Origin: Myxococcales bacterium
GTDB lineage: Bacteria; Myxococcota_A; Polyangia; Polyangiales; Polyangiaceae
NCBI GenBank assembly: GCA_025359105.1
Contig: JANYHK010000066.1
Span: 22,543-86,542 of the forward strand
DNA length: 64,000 nucleotides
Reading direction: 5' to 3'
The notes beneath the pieces were generated by a model. The model was not told the origin of the DNA. It saw only the letters and a program-made list of their open reading frames with translations, and ran no database searches. Position numbers and translations under genes: made by a program. Positions 26,341 through 34,061 of this stretch are shown piece after piece. The stretch's first letter is position 1; every line of letters starts with the position of its first letter.

Positions 26341-26571
26341 CTAGCCCGGGTCGCTTCTTAGCGCGCGGCGGAGGCGGAGGCCGTCGCGCAGCGTCCACGC
26401 GCCGCCGCCCCAGAAGATCAGGAGCGCGAGCGCCGCGAGCGCCGGCGGGGTTCCTCCGTGCCTGACGACCACCGCGACGATAGCCAGTCCGCCCACGAGG
26501 GCGAAGGCGCCGGTCACGATGCGCTTGTAGGCGATCGCCTGGGCGATCCGCCGGTCGACGGTCTTGGGCAT
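26341..26571 (-). CDS. Small two-helix membrane protein
   Basis: A 76-residue protein with two hydrophobic segments (IVTGAFALVGGLAIVAVVV and LAALALLIFWGGGAWTLRDG) and positively charged ends, consistent with a small inner-membrane protein. In-frame starts also exist at 26580 and 26598. No family recognised. Confidence 0.5.
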   Translation of the reverse strand: MPKTVDRRIAQAIAYKRIVTGAFALVGGLAIVAVVVRHGGTPPALAALALLIFWGGGAWTLRDGLRLRRALRSDPG

Positions 26572-26631
26572 GGCGCGCATGGGCGAGAGCCATAGCACGC
26601 TGCGGGCTCCCGAGCAGGGAGCCGAGCGCTG

Positions 26632-27237
26632 CTACTTGCAGCTCGCCCCGCACGGGCCGGTCACGCAGTCGTTGTAGGCCTTCTGGTCGGCTTGCGCCGC
26701 GGGGTACTTCGCCATGCATGCGTCGCGGCACACGCGCGCGCCGCCGCCGCCATCGGCCCCGCCGCCGCCGCCACCACCACCGCCGCCACCGCCGCCACCT
26801 TCTCCTCCGCCTCCTCCGCCTCCTCCGCCTCCTCCGCCGTCACCGCCCTCTTTGGCGGCGTCCGCGACGCCGGCGTCGCCGCCGCCGGAGCCGGGTGCAG
26901 GGCAATCGATGAGGCACTGTTGAAGGAGCGCACAGCTCGTGTTGTTCACGACGCATTTGACCGTGGGGGCGCAGCAGCTCTGTTGCATGCAGGCGCTGCA
27001 GGTGTCCGTTCCGAACGAGATCCCCGACGCCTTCAGATCGCACGCGCCGCCGGTCCCCGAGGACGACGGCGCGGTCGTGCCGCTCGTTCCACTCGAGCCA
27101 CTCGAGCCACTCGAGCCGCTCGTGTCGGGCAGCGGTCCCTCCGTCGGTGTCGAGGTCGTGTGCTTCGACGAGCACGCGAAGAGCAGCAACGACGCGAGCA
27201 CACCCACACCGCACGACATTCGGAGGGAAGGACGCAT
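26632..27237 (-). CDS. Cys-rich lipoprotein split by a polyglycine run
   Basis: A 201-residue lipoprotein. The ATG at 27237 has a GGAAA ribosome site and gives a signal ending SLLLFAC. After a Ser-Gly-Ser linker come a Cys-rich segment (CSACMQQSCCAPTVKCVVNN and CALLQQCLIDCPAPG), a long almost pure glycine stretch, and a second Cys-rich end (ARVCRDACMAKYPAAQAD, then CVTGPCGASCK). Without the glycine run the halves would form one small disulfide-rich domain of a type repeated in Polyangia genomes. Function unknown; probably surface exposed. Confidence 0.7.
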   Translation of the reverse strand: MRPSLRMSCGVGVLASLLLFACSSKHTTSTPTEGPLPDTSGSSGSSGSSGTSGTTAPSSSGTGGACDLKASGISFGTDTCSACMQQSCCAPTVKCVVNNTSCALLQQCLIDCPAPGSGGGDAGVADAAKEGGDGGGGGGGGGGGGEGGGGGGGGGGGGGGADGGGGARVCRDACMAKYPAAQADQKAYNDCVTGPCGASCK

Positions 27238-27441
27238 GCTTTCCATAAAGCACGCGACGTGCCCCTCCGTTCCCGCTGTTTTTCGCCGTTTTGGCGGCAG
27301 CGCGCGGCGCGGCGTGGATCGGAAACGACCCACCGCGATCGCGTGTGCCCCTGGTCCGACGCCGCGAGCGGAAAATTGCAGCGTGCGCGGAGAGCCTGGA
27401 TCGTCGCCGCGGGCACGTCGATCCGGATAGTCTCGACCGGA

Positions 27442-28485
27442 ATGCGCGTGCGCCTTGGCCTCGTTCTCTGCGCCGCGCTGGCCTCGGCGAACGGCGGTTG
27501 CGCCTCGATCGACTACCTCGCGCAGGCCGCCGCCGGGCAGGATGATCTGCTCACGCGCAGCCAGGACATGGACCGCCTGCTGCGCGAGGATCGCCTGCCC
27601 CCGCGCACGCGCCGCCTGCTGGCCGAGATCCCGCGCGTGAAGACGTACGGCGAGGCGAACGGGCTCCGGCCGACCAACAACTACACGAAGTACGCGCGCC
27701 TCGATCGCGACGCCGCGGTGTGGATCGTGAGCGCGTGCGAGCCGCTGCGCTTCCGCTCGTACACGTGGACGTTCCCGATCGTCGGCACCATCACCTACCT
27801 GGGCTGGTTCCACCTCGACGACGCCAAGCGCGCCGCCGAGGAGCTGCGCGGCAAGGGCTGGGACGCCGACGTGCGTCCCGCGGGCGCGTACTCGACCGCG
27901 GGGTGGTTCGACGATCCGCTCCTGTCGACGATGCTCGGCAAGGGCGCCGAAGCGCGCGGGGATCTGGTCAACACGGTCTTCCACGAGTCGACGCACGCGA
28001 CGTTCTTCGTCCCGGGCCAGTCACGCCTCAACGAGAGCGTCGCGAACTTCGTCGGGGATCGCCTCGCGGAGAAGTTCATGAAGGAAATAGCCGGCGAGGA
28101 CGCGAAGGAGACCGTCGCGTACTTCGCGGGCGAAGAGCGCAGCCGCAAACGCGAGACGAAGATGCACGCGGCCTACGCGGCGCTCGAGTCGCTCTACGCG
28201 TCGGACCTCCCGCGCGACGACAAGCTCGCGGAGAAGGCCCGCATCCTGCGGCAGCTCGAGAAGGACCTCGGCAGCAAGCGGACGCTCACGAACGCGTCGC
28301 TCGTGCAGTTCAAGACCTACCACTCCGGCGAGGAAGAGCTCGCGGAGCTCCTCGCGGCGTGCGGCGGCGACGTGAAGCGACTCGTCGCGCTCTTGAGCGC
28401 GTGGCAACACGAGCGCATGGCGACCGATCAGGCCGATCCGGCGAAGGTGCTGCGGCCGCTCGTCACCCAGGGCTGCACGCGCTGA
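27442..28485 (+). CDS. Predicted zinc aminopeptidase (PF10023 / COG4324)
   Basis: A 347-residue exported protein. The ATG at 27442 is chosen because the following sequence is a signal peptide ending near ANGGCASIDYLAQAAAGQ, the standard beginning of this family. The metal-binding motif is VFHESTHATFF (HExxH) with a downstream Glu in RLNESVANFVGDR, as in gluzincin peptidases. The rest is helical (residues 200-347). Members are called putative aminopeptidases; no substrate is known. The long ORF upstream to 26692 is an antisense shadow of the neighbouring gene. Confidence 0.85.
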   Translation: MRVRLGLVLCAALASANGGCASIDYLAQAAAGQDDLLTRSQDMDRLLREDRLPPRTRRLLAEIPRVKTYGEANGLRPTNNYTKYARLDRDAAVWIVSACEPLRFRSYTWTFPIVGTITYLGWFHLDDAKRAAEELRGKGWDADVRPAGAYSTAGWFDDPLLSTMLGKGAEARGDLVNTVFHESTHATFFVPGQSRLNESVANFVGDRLAEKFMKEIAGEDAKETVAYFAGEERSRKRETKMHAAYAALESLYASDLPRDDKLAEKARILRQLEKDLGSKRTLTNASLVQFKTYHSGEEELAELLAACGGDVKRLVALLSAWQHERMATDQADPAKVLRPLVTQGCTR

Positions 28486-28518
28486 GCGGCGCGGCGGATC
28501 AGGCTGCCTCGGTCGGAA

Positions 28519-29157
28519 TCAGTCGGCGGTGAAGCCGATCTTCGTGTGCGTGCCGTCGCAGAACGGTTTGTTCTTCGAGCCGCCGCAGCGGCAGAGCGCG
28601 CACTTCTGCATCCGGTTGATCGTCCGTCCCGTGCCGGAGATCACCTCGACGTTCCCGGCGAGGAGGAGCGGGCCGTTCTTGGCAGGCGTGACCTCGAGCG
28701 TTCCATCGCGCGCCGGGAGCGCCTTGCTCTCGGCGGTCTTCGGCTCCCCGGTGGCCTCGAACGAGGCGCCGTGGTGGCTCGTGTCGCAATACGGCTTGTT
28801 CTTCGAGGCGCCGCAGCGGCAGAGCGTCGCGCGGAACGTGCGCTTGCCCGCGATGGAGAGGTCGCCGCGCAGCGCGATGGGGCCGTTCTCCAGGACGCGC
28901 GCGGTGTTCACCTTCGGCGCTTGCTCGTTCGGTCCGCCGTCGAGGCGCTCGTACGCGATCGCGCCGGACGGGCAGTTCTCGGCGAGCTGCGCGACGGCGT
29001 CGGGCGTGGCGGCGTCGGGGCGGATCCACTCGCCCTCGACGTTCGGCACGAAGACGTCGGGGCGGCCGAGGACGCAACCGCGCGAGTGAATGCATTTGCT
29101 TCCTTCGAAGCGGATGAGGACCTTCTTGCCGCGGATCTCCTCGACGCCGTCGCTCAT
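28519..29157 (-). CDS. Iron-sulfur protein: Fer4_19 domain plus two CDGSH motifs
   Basis: A 212-residue cytosolic protein. The start at 29157 has a GGAGG site eight bases upstream. Residues about 1-80 form a divergent mono-cluster ferredoxin-like domain with Cys in SKCIHSRGCV and ENCPSGAIAYE. Two mitoNEET-type CDGSH motifs follow: CRCGASKNKPYCDTSH (Gly changed to Thr) and CRCGGSKNKPFCDGTH, each able to hold one 2Fe-2S cluster through three Cys and one His. Such proteins probably store or pass on clusters or sense redox state; partners are unknown. Confidence 0.88.
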   Translation of the reverse strand: MSDGVEEIRGKKVLIRFEGSKCIHSRGCVLGRPDVFVPNVEGEWIRPDAATPDAVAQLAENCPSGAIAYERLDGGPNEQAPKVNTARVLENGPIALRGDLSIAGKRTFRATLCRCGASKNKPYCDTSHHGASFEATGEPKTAESKALPARDGTLEVTPAKNGPLLLAGNVEVISGTGRTINRMQKCALCRCGGSKNKPFCDGTHTKIGFTAD

Positions 29158-29233
29158 GGTGCTCGCCTCCAGAGCCATCCTTGTCGCATGGAATCGTACC
29201 GGGACGCGAGCCCGGCCGAGCACTTCAAGAAGC

Positions 29234-30307
29234 TCAGCGGATGGGCGGCGGCGGCGGAACGGTGACCGTCACCTTCGTGGTCACGCCCGCGCCCGACCAC
29301 CCGTTGGTGAACGAGAACGACGCGCCCGAGATCGCCGCGCCCTTGCCGGTGCTCGTGTCGATCGCCAGGAGCGTCGGCGGCGTGGTCGTCTGGTTGCGCG
29401 AGAAGCCGTAGACGTCCCCACCCCATACGCCGAGGCCGAACACGTCGCCGAAGCCGATGCCGTTGCCCGGGTTCGAGCCGGAGCCGCCGTAGAAGCCGGA
29501 GAGGAGCGACTTGGCCGGCGCGCCGGTGTACGCGGCGGAGAGCGCCGCCATGTCGATGCCGACGAGGATATCGTCGGTCGTGTCGCAGCCGGTGCCCTTG
29601 CTGGTGCACGAGCGGATCGTGGCGAGTCCCGTCGGCTTCTTGTTCGCGTCGGTGTAAAACACGATGTCGCCGGAGAGCGCGAGGATGTGCCCCTTGTGCT
29701 TGCTGTCGGTGCGCGGATCGTCCCCGAAGCTGCCGAGGTCCTTGATGGCGCCGTTGGTGCTGTCGATGAACCAGAGCTCGCCGTCGCCGTCGCCGCCGAC
29801 GAGCGCCTCGTTCGGGCCGAGCACGCCGGCGGGCGCGAAGGTCAGGGCGTAGAACTTCTGCCCGGTGCCGGCGATCGCCGCGAGCTTGCTGAGCTGCACG
29901 GCGCCGGCGCCGGCGGGGAGGGTCGCCTTGAAGACGGACGCCGTCGAGTTGGCGAACACCTCGCCGTTTCCGTTCACGGCGATGTCGGTGATGTTCTCGC
30001 TGCCGTTGCCGGCGAACTTCCCGACGAGCGTGACTGCGTGGGTCTTCGGGTCGAGCGTGTAGAGGCTGTCGTCGGTGTTGCCGTAGATGGTGGTCGTCAC
30101 GGTGACCGAGCCGTCGGGAGGAGGCGGGGTGCCGCCGTCGCCGCCGAAAACGCCGCTGCTCCCGCTGCTTCCGCTCGTGCCGCTGCTCCCGCTGCTCGCT
30201 CCTCCGTCGGTGTCCTCGAAGCCGCCACCCTTCGCGGCGCAAGCGGCGACGACGAGGGGCAGGCACAAGAAGCACCGGGCGAGCAGAACGGACGAAACGC
30301 GAGCCAT
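29234..30307 (-). CDS. Lipoprotein with beta-propeller-like domain
   Basis: A 357-residue lipoprotein; ATG 30307 has GGAGG at ideal spacing and the signal peptide ends LVVAACAA. A Ser/Gly linker leads to repeated strands with Asp/Gly/Asn turns (DSLYTLDPKTHAVTLVGKFA, NITDIAVNGNGEVFANSTA, LGPNEALVGGDGDGELWFID), a pattern of NHL or Ycf48-like propellers. Function unknown, probably surface-located. Confidence 0.7.
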   Translation of the reverse strand: MARVSSVLLARCFLCLPLVVAACAAKGGGFEDTDGGASSGSSGTSGSSGSSGVFGGDGGTPPPPDGSVTVTTTIYGNTDDSLYTLDPKTHAVTLVGKFAGNGSENITDIAVNGNGEVFANSTASVFKATLPAGAGAVQLSKLAAIAGTGQKFYALTFAPAGVLGPNEALVGGDGDGELWFIDSTNGAIKDLGSFGDDPRTDSKHKGHILALSGDIVFYTDANKKPTGLATIRSCTSKGTGCDTTDDILVGIDMAALSAAYTGAPAKSLLSGFYGGSGSNPGNGIGFGDVFGLGVWGGDVYGFSRNQTTTPPTLLAIDTSTGKGAAISGASFSFTNGWSGAGVTTKVTVTVPPPPPIR

Positions 30308-30440
30308 TAAGGAACCTCCGAGGGCGCCCTTCCTTAGCTTCCCCCGGGCCTCCTCGCAAACCGGATCGCGAATGAGACGCAAAGCAAACCCGCGGAATCG
30401 CGGGTCTCCCGTCACTATTCGGGAATTCGTCGCGCAGGCG

Positions 30441-31004
30441 TCACTCGGGCGTCGCGTCTCCGCCGCCGCCGTCGACCGGGACGCTCGTCGATGTGCAGGT
30501 CGCCGCGTCGTACTTCAGGCCCGAGAACGCGCCGGGGAAGATCCGCTCGGTGATGAAGTCCGCGTCCTCCTGCGAGAGGGCAGTCCCTGCCGTGCAGTCG
30601 CCGTAGAATCTGGCGGGCGAGACCTGGATGAGTCCCAGGTTGCCACGCGACACCGCGAGCTGCGCCTTCGACCGCAGCGGGACGACACGCCCGGGCGGCG
30701 TTCCCGAGGCGGGATCCCAGCCGATGGCGAGGAGCGCGTAGACGTAGTCCGTGGACGGCACTGTGCGCTGCTCGACCGACGTTTCGCCGGGCGCGACGGG
30801 CTCGAGGAAGAGGGTGCTCGCGTACCAGGCCTTGTAGACGATCCGCCGCAACGCCGGATCGCCCCCATCGGCGACCTCTGGGTAGTCGTTCTTTAGCGAC
30901 GCCGTCGTCGGGGTCTCGGTGTCGCACGCGGGGAGGCCGAGCGCGGAGACGGCGATCGCGACCACGAGAGGGGCGGAGAGGAGGAGCTTGCCGGTGAGGT
31001 TCAT
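30441..31004 (-). CDS. Small lipoprotein coupled to the TonB-dependent receptor
   Basis: A 187-residue lipoprotein: signal peptide ends ALGLPAC, then a mixed alpha/beta domain with four conserved-looking cysteines only in the last third (GDCTAGT, AATCTSTS). No domain recognised. The ribosome site sits in the receptor's stop region, with 11 bases between stop and ATG, and the leader (GGGAATAGCCCATG) copies that of the receptor (GGGAGTAGCCCATG). It probably helps the receptor at the inner face of the outer membrane; this is inference from position. Confidence 0.7.
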   Translation of the reverse strand: MNLTGKLLLSAPLVVAIAVSALGLPACDTETPTTASLKNDYPEVADGGDPALRRIVYKAWYASTLFLEPVAPGETSVEQRTVPSTDYVYALLAIGWDPASGTPPGRVVPLRSKAQLAVSRGNLGLIQVSPARFYGDCTAGTALSQEDADFITERIFPGAFSGLKYDAATCTSTSVPVDGGGGDATPE

Positions 31005-31015
31005 GGGCTATTCCC

Positions 31016-33562
31016 TCAGTCCAGGTAGAAGGTGCCCATGATGCGGGCGGTGAAGGGATAGGCCGGGGTGAAGTTGACGTCCTCGCAGCCGTAGAACCGC
31101 CCGTTGGCCGGCGCGCCCGACGGGTTCGCGGCGGGCCTTCCGCCGCTGCCGCAGGAGAAGCCGCCGGGGACGGCGCCGCCGATCGCGGGCTCGGTGCGCA
31201 GCCGGCTGACGGTGTCGAACTGCGCCGAGCGGAACTTCGCGTTGAACAGATTCTCGATGTCGAGCGCGACGTCGAAGCGTCGAAAGCGATAGCCGGCGTG
31301 CAGATCGAACTGGGTGAAGCCGGGCGCGACGATCGCGCCGTCGTCCGACGCAGGGCGATCGCTGATGCCGTAGAAGCGCAGGCCGCCGCGGGCCACGCCG
31401 GGCCCCGCGTCGTGGCGCGCGGAGAGGCCCCCCGACCACGTCTGCTTCGGGGCGAGCGCGAGGCCGCCGCCGTTCTCGCCGTCGGTGCTGAAGCGCGATT
31501 TGGTGAACGCGACGTCGCCGTCGGCGGCGAGCCACGGGGTGATCTCGTAGCGCGCCTCGAGCTCGAGGCCGTAGCGGTGCGTCTTGTCGCTCACGCCGGT
31601 CGTGCCGTCGTCGCCGTTCCACACCGTCTCGTTCTCGAGATCGAGCATCCATCCGGCGGCCGCAAAATCGAGCTTTTTCCACAGGCGTGTGCGGGCGCCG
31701 AGCTCCTCGCCGACGGCGCGCGTGAGCGGCGTGACGGCCGGGCTCGCGAAGACGCCGCGCACGTCGTTGGAGTGGAAGCCGTGGCCGTAGTTCACGTAGA
31801 CGTCCAGCTGCGCGTCGGGATCGGTGAGCGGCGAGACGACGGCCGAGAGCTTCGGCGAGAGCTGGTGCGCCCCGTCGACGCCCCCGCGCGGGGCGGTGGC
31901 GTCGGCGCCAGGAGCGAGGTTACTGTCGACGGCGAACGAGATCGCGTCGGCGCGGCCGCCCGCGTTCAGGCGCAGCCACTTCACCGGCGTGATTTCCTCG
32001 TTGAGGTACGCGCCGAGGAGCGTCTCGTGGATGTTGTTGTCACGCACCGTCGACAGCGCGTTGCGATGGACGGTGTTGAAGAGCTGGTTGTGGATGTCGT
32101 CGGTCCGCGCGTCGGCGCCGATCGTCGTGTCGAAGCGCACGCCGCCGAGCTCCTCGACGACCCGGTAGCTCGCCTTGCCGCCGTAAAAGGTCCGGCGGTC
32201 GACCTGATGGATCTCGTCGCCGTTGTCGGGATCGCGCGCGAAGAGGGTGAAGTTCGAGAACAGGTTGAAGCGGTAGGTCCCGACGTAGGCCATCGCCTTG
32301 AGCTCGCTGCGCGCGCTGGGGCGCAGGCGGTACTGCACCGAGACCTGGTGGCGCGCGGTGTTGCCGCCTTCGTCCGGGTTGATCGAGCCGAAGCGCGTGA
32401 TCTGCCCCGACTCCACGGCGCGCGCGGGAATTTGCCCGGAGCCGTGCCAGTTTCCGCCGTAGCTCATCTCGCCGAGGGTGATCGACGACGTCGGCGACAG
32501 GTCGTAGGTGAGCTTGTTGAAGAGCTTGTACTTGTCCCAGTTCTCCGGGTTGTCGAACGGACCGTTCTGGCGGCCGACCTCGGCGGCGAACGTCGCTTTC
32601 AATCCGGGGGCGCCGTCGAGCTTGGGGCTCGCGATCAGGAGGCCGCGGTAGCCGGGCGCGCCGCGACCGGGCGAGCCGCTCATGCCGAAGCCGACGGAGC
32701 TGTGCTCGAAGCTGTTTCGCGACACCATGTTCAGCGCGCCGGCGGTGGCGAAGTCGCCCTGGTGCGCGAAGTACGGACCCTTGGTGATCTCGACCCGCTC
32801 GACGACTTCGGGGATGATGAAGTTCGTGTCGCTGTAGCCTTGCCCGTGGGCGTGGCTCACCATGTTGATGGGGATGCCGTCGATGGAGAGCGCGAGGTCG
32901 CTGCCGTGGTCGGCGTCGAAGCCGCGGAGGAAGTACTGGTTCGCCTTGCCGCCGCCGGAGTGCTGCACCATCACGAGGCCAGGGGTGACGCGGAGGATGT
33001 CCTGCACCGAGCCGATGGGGCGGAGCTGGAATTCGCGGTCGCGGACAGAGGAGGAGGAGGCCGCGCTGAGGGGGCGCAGGGCGAGGACGACGGTGGACTG
33101 ATCCGCGCCCTCTTGAATCGGGGTCGGAGTCGGAGTCGGAGTCGGAGTCGGACTCGGAGTCGGGGTCGGAGTCGGGGTCGGGAGGTGGAACTCGTACGAG
33201 AACTGGATCGTCGCCGGGATGGGGCTGCCGGACTGCCGCGCGGGCTCGAACTTGAATTGCTTCACCGCGAGGACGGCCGCCTCGTCGAATCCGTGGCCGG
33301 CGGGGGTGACCACGCGCACGTCCTTGACGGCGCCAGCCTCGTCGACCGTGAGCTCGAGGACGACGGTCCCCTCGACGCGATCGCGGAGGGCGTCGGGCGG
33401 GTACGTTGCCTCGACGCTCGACTTCAGCGACGGAGGCGTCGGAGCCGATGTGTCGCCGGCGGGCAGTGTTCCGCTCGTGGGGCCCTGCGCGAGCGCGGGG
33501 GCCGAGCAGAGCAAGCAGGTCAGGCCAAGGCCAAGCAGCGAGGCACGTCGAGGCGAGCGCAT
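31016..33562 (-). CDS. TonB-dependent receptor with an N-terminal TonB C-terminal domain
   Basis: An 848-residue outer-membrane receptor with an unusual front end. After a signal peptide ending PALAQG, residues about 48-128 form a TonB C-terminal domain (YPPDALRDRVEGTVVLELTV, then FKFEPARQSGSPIPATIQFSY). A Pro-Thr run links it to the plug domain (VQDILRVTPGLVMVQHSGGG, FLRGFDADHGSDLALSIDGI, VVERVEITKGPYFAHQGDFA), then a 22-strand barrel ends LFNAKFRSAQFD ... IMGTFYLD. Receptors bind a substrate outside and pass it in when energised by inner-membrane TonB. The substrate is probably a metal chelate, judged only from neighbours. Divergent from a Cys/His-rich lipoprotein and a nickel/cobalt-type permease; GGGAG ribosome site is present. 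Confidence 0.9.
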   Translation of the reverse strand: MRSPRRASLLGLGLTCLLCSAPALAQGPTSGTLPAGDTSAPTPPSLKSSVEATYPPDALRDRVEGTVVLELTVDEAGAVKDVRVVTPAGHGFDEAAVLAVKQFKFEPARQSGSPIPATIQFSYEFHLPTPTPTPTPSPTPTPTPTPTPIQEGADQSTVVLALRPLSAASSSSVRDREFQLRPIGSVQDILRVTPGLVMVQHSGGGKANQYFLRGFDADHGSDLALSIDGIPINMVSHAHGQGYSDTNFIIPEVVERVEITKGPYFAHQGDFATAGALNMVSRNSFEHSSVGFGMSGSPGRGAPGYRGLLIASPKLDGAPGLKATFAAEVGRQNGPFDNPENWDKYKLFNKLTYDLSPTSSITLGEMSYGGNWHGSGQIPARAVESGQITRFGSINPDEGGNTARHQVSVQYRLRPSARSELKAMAYVGTYRFNLFSNFTLFARDPDNGDEIHQVDRRTFYGGKASYRVVEELGGVRFDTTIGADARTDDIHNQLFNTVHRNALSTVRDNNIHETLLGAYLNEEITPVKWLRLNAGGRADAISFAVDSNLAPGADATAPRGGVDGAHQLSPKLSAVVSPLTDPDAQLDVYVNYGHGFHSNDVRGVFASPAVTPLTRAVGEELGARTRLWKKLDFAAAGWMLDLENETVWNGDDGTTGVSDKTHRYGLELEARYEITPWLAADGDVAFTKSRFSTDGENGGGLALAPKQTWSGGLSARHDAGPGVARGGLRFYGISDRPASDDGAIVAPGFTQFDLHAGYRFRRFDVALDIENLFNAKFRSAQFDTVSRLRTEPAIGGAVPGGFSCGSGGRPAANPSGAPANGRFYGCEDVNFTPAYPFTARIMGTFYLD
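33119..33183. repeat. GTCGGA-type hexamer repeat coding a Pro-Thr linker
   Basis: About eleven copies of GTCGGA/GTCGGG in tandem, read leftward as alternating Pro-Thr with one Pro-Ser. It joins the TonB domain to the receptor plug. The repeat is in frame, so slippage would alter linker length without breaking the gene. Confidence 0.75.
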
Positions 33563-33671
33563 GGGCTACTCCCTTTCTACGCCCAGCCGCAGGCCGCAGA
33601 TCGGCGAAGATTGAGCACGGCGGGACTGGGGATGGCTTGCCGGGAGGCAACCGGCCCGATATTCAAGCCCC

Positions 33672-33956
33672 ATGCGCCCGAACCTCTCCGTCCACGCCAT
33701 CACCACTGCCCTCGCCGCGCTCGGCACCTCCGCGGTCGTCGCCTGTGGCAACGCCGCTCCGCCGGCTTCGCCCGTCAACGCCACCGAGGTCCCCGCTGGC
33801 GCGGCGTCGTCAGGTGGCCCGGCCGCGTCGTGCTCGAGCAACGCCAACTGTGGTGCGAGCGCGCACAAGGGCGCGCCGGCCGGCCACGCCAACTGCTCCG
33901 CGGCGGCCCACTGCGGCGCGACGGCGCATGGCGACGGCGGCACCGCGGCGCACTGA
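33672..33956 (+). CDS. Cys/His-rich mini-lipoprotein, probable metal binder
   Basis: A 94-residue lipoprotein: signal peptide ends TSAVVAC, a Pro/Ala/Ser linker follows, and the last 40 residues alternate Cys and His (CSSNANCGASAHKGA, AGHANCSAAAHCGATAHGDG). Four Cys and five His in three loose repeats of the form Cys-x4-Cys/His suggest binding of Ni, Co, Zn or Cu at the periplasmic face, rather than disulfides. No family recognised. It is 106 bases ahead of a NicO-type permease and divergent from the TonB receptor. Confidence 0.65.
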   Translation: MRPNLSVHAITTALAALGTSAVVACGNAAPPASPVNATEVPAGAASSGGPAASCSSNANCGASAHKGAPAGHANCSAAAHCGATAHGDGGTAAH

Positions 33957-33989
33957 GCGCGAGCTCGCCGATCGGCCAGGCGTGCGCGT

Positions 33990-34001
33990 GCCCGTACGGG
34001 C
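33990..34001. promoter_or_regulatory. Perfect 12-bp palindrome GCCCGTACGGGC
   Basis: Located midway between the Cys/His-rich lipoprotein stop and the permease start. It could be an operator for a metalloregulator or a partial terminator separating expression of the two genes. The role is inferred. Confidence 0.4.
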
Positions 34002-34061
34002 CGCCTCGCGCCGCCCGTTCACTGGTGTCACCGGGGGTCCGGTGCTAGGAGGTACGGCGTC

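Noticed and set aside
33119..33183. Tandem hexamers considered as a CRISPR-like or regulatory array
   Set aside because: The repeats are in frame and encode the Pro-Thr linker of the receptor, with no spacers.
33672..33956. Cys/His-rich lipoprotein considered as a bufferin-type modified metallophore
   Set aside because: No MNIO (DUF692) or DUF2063 partner gene is present, and the signal peptide is of lipoprotein type.
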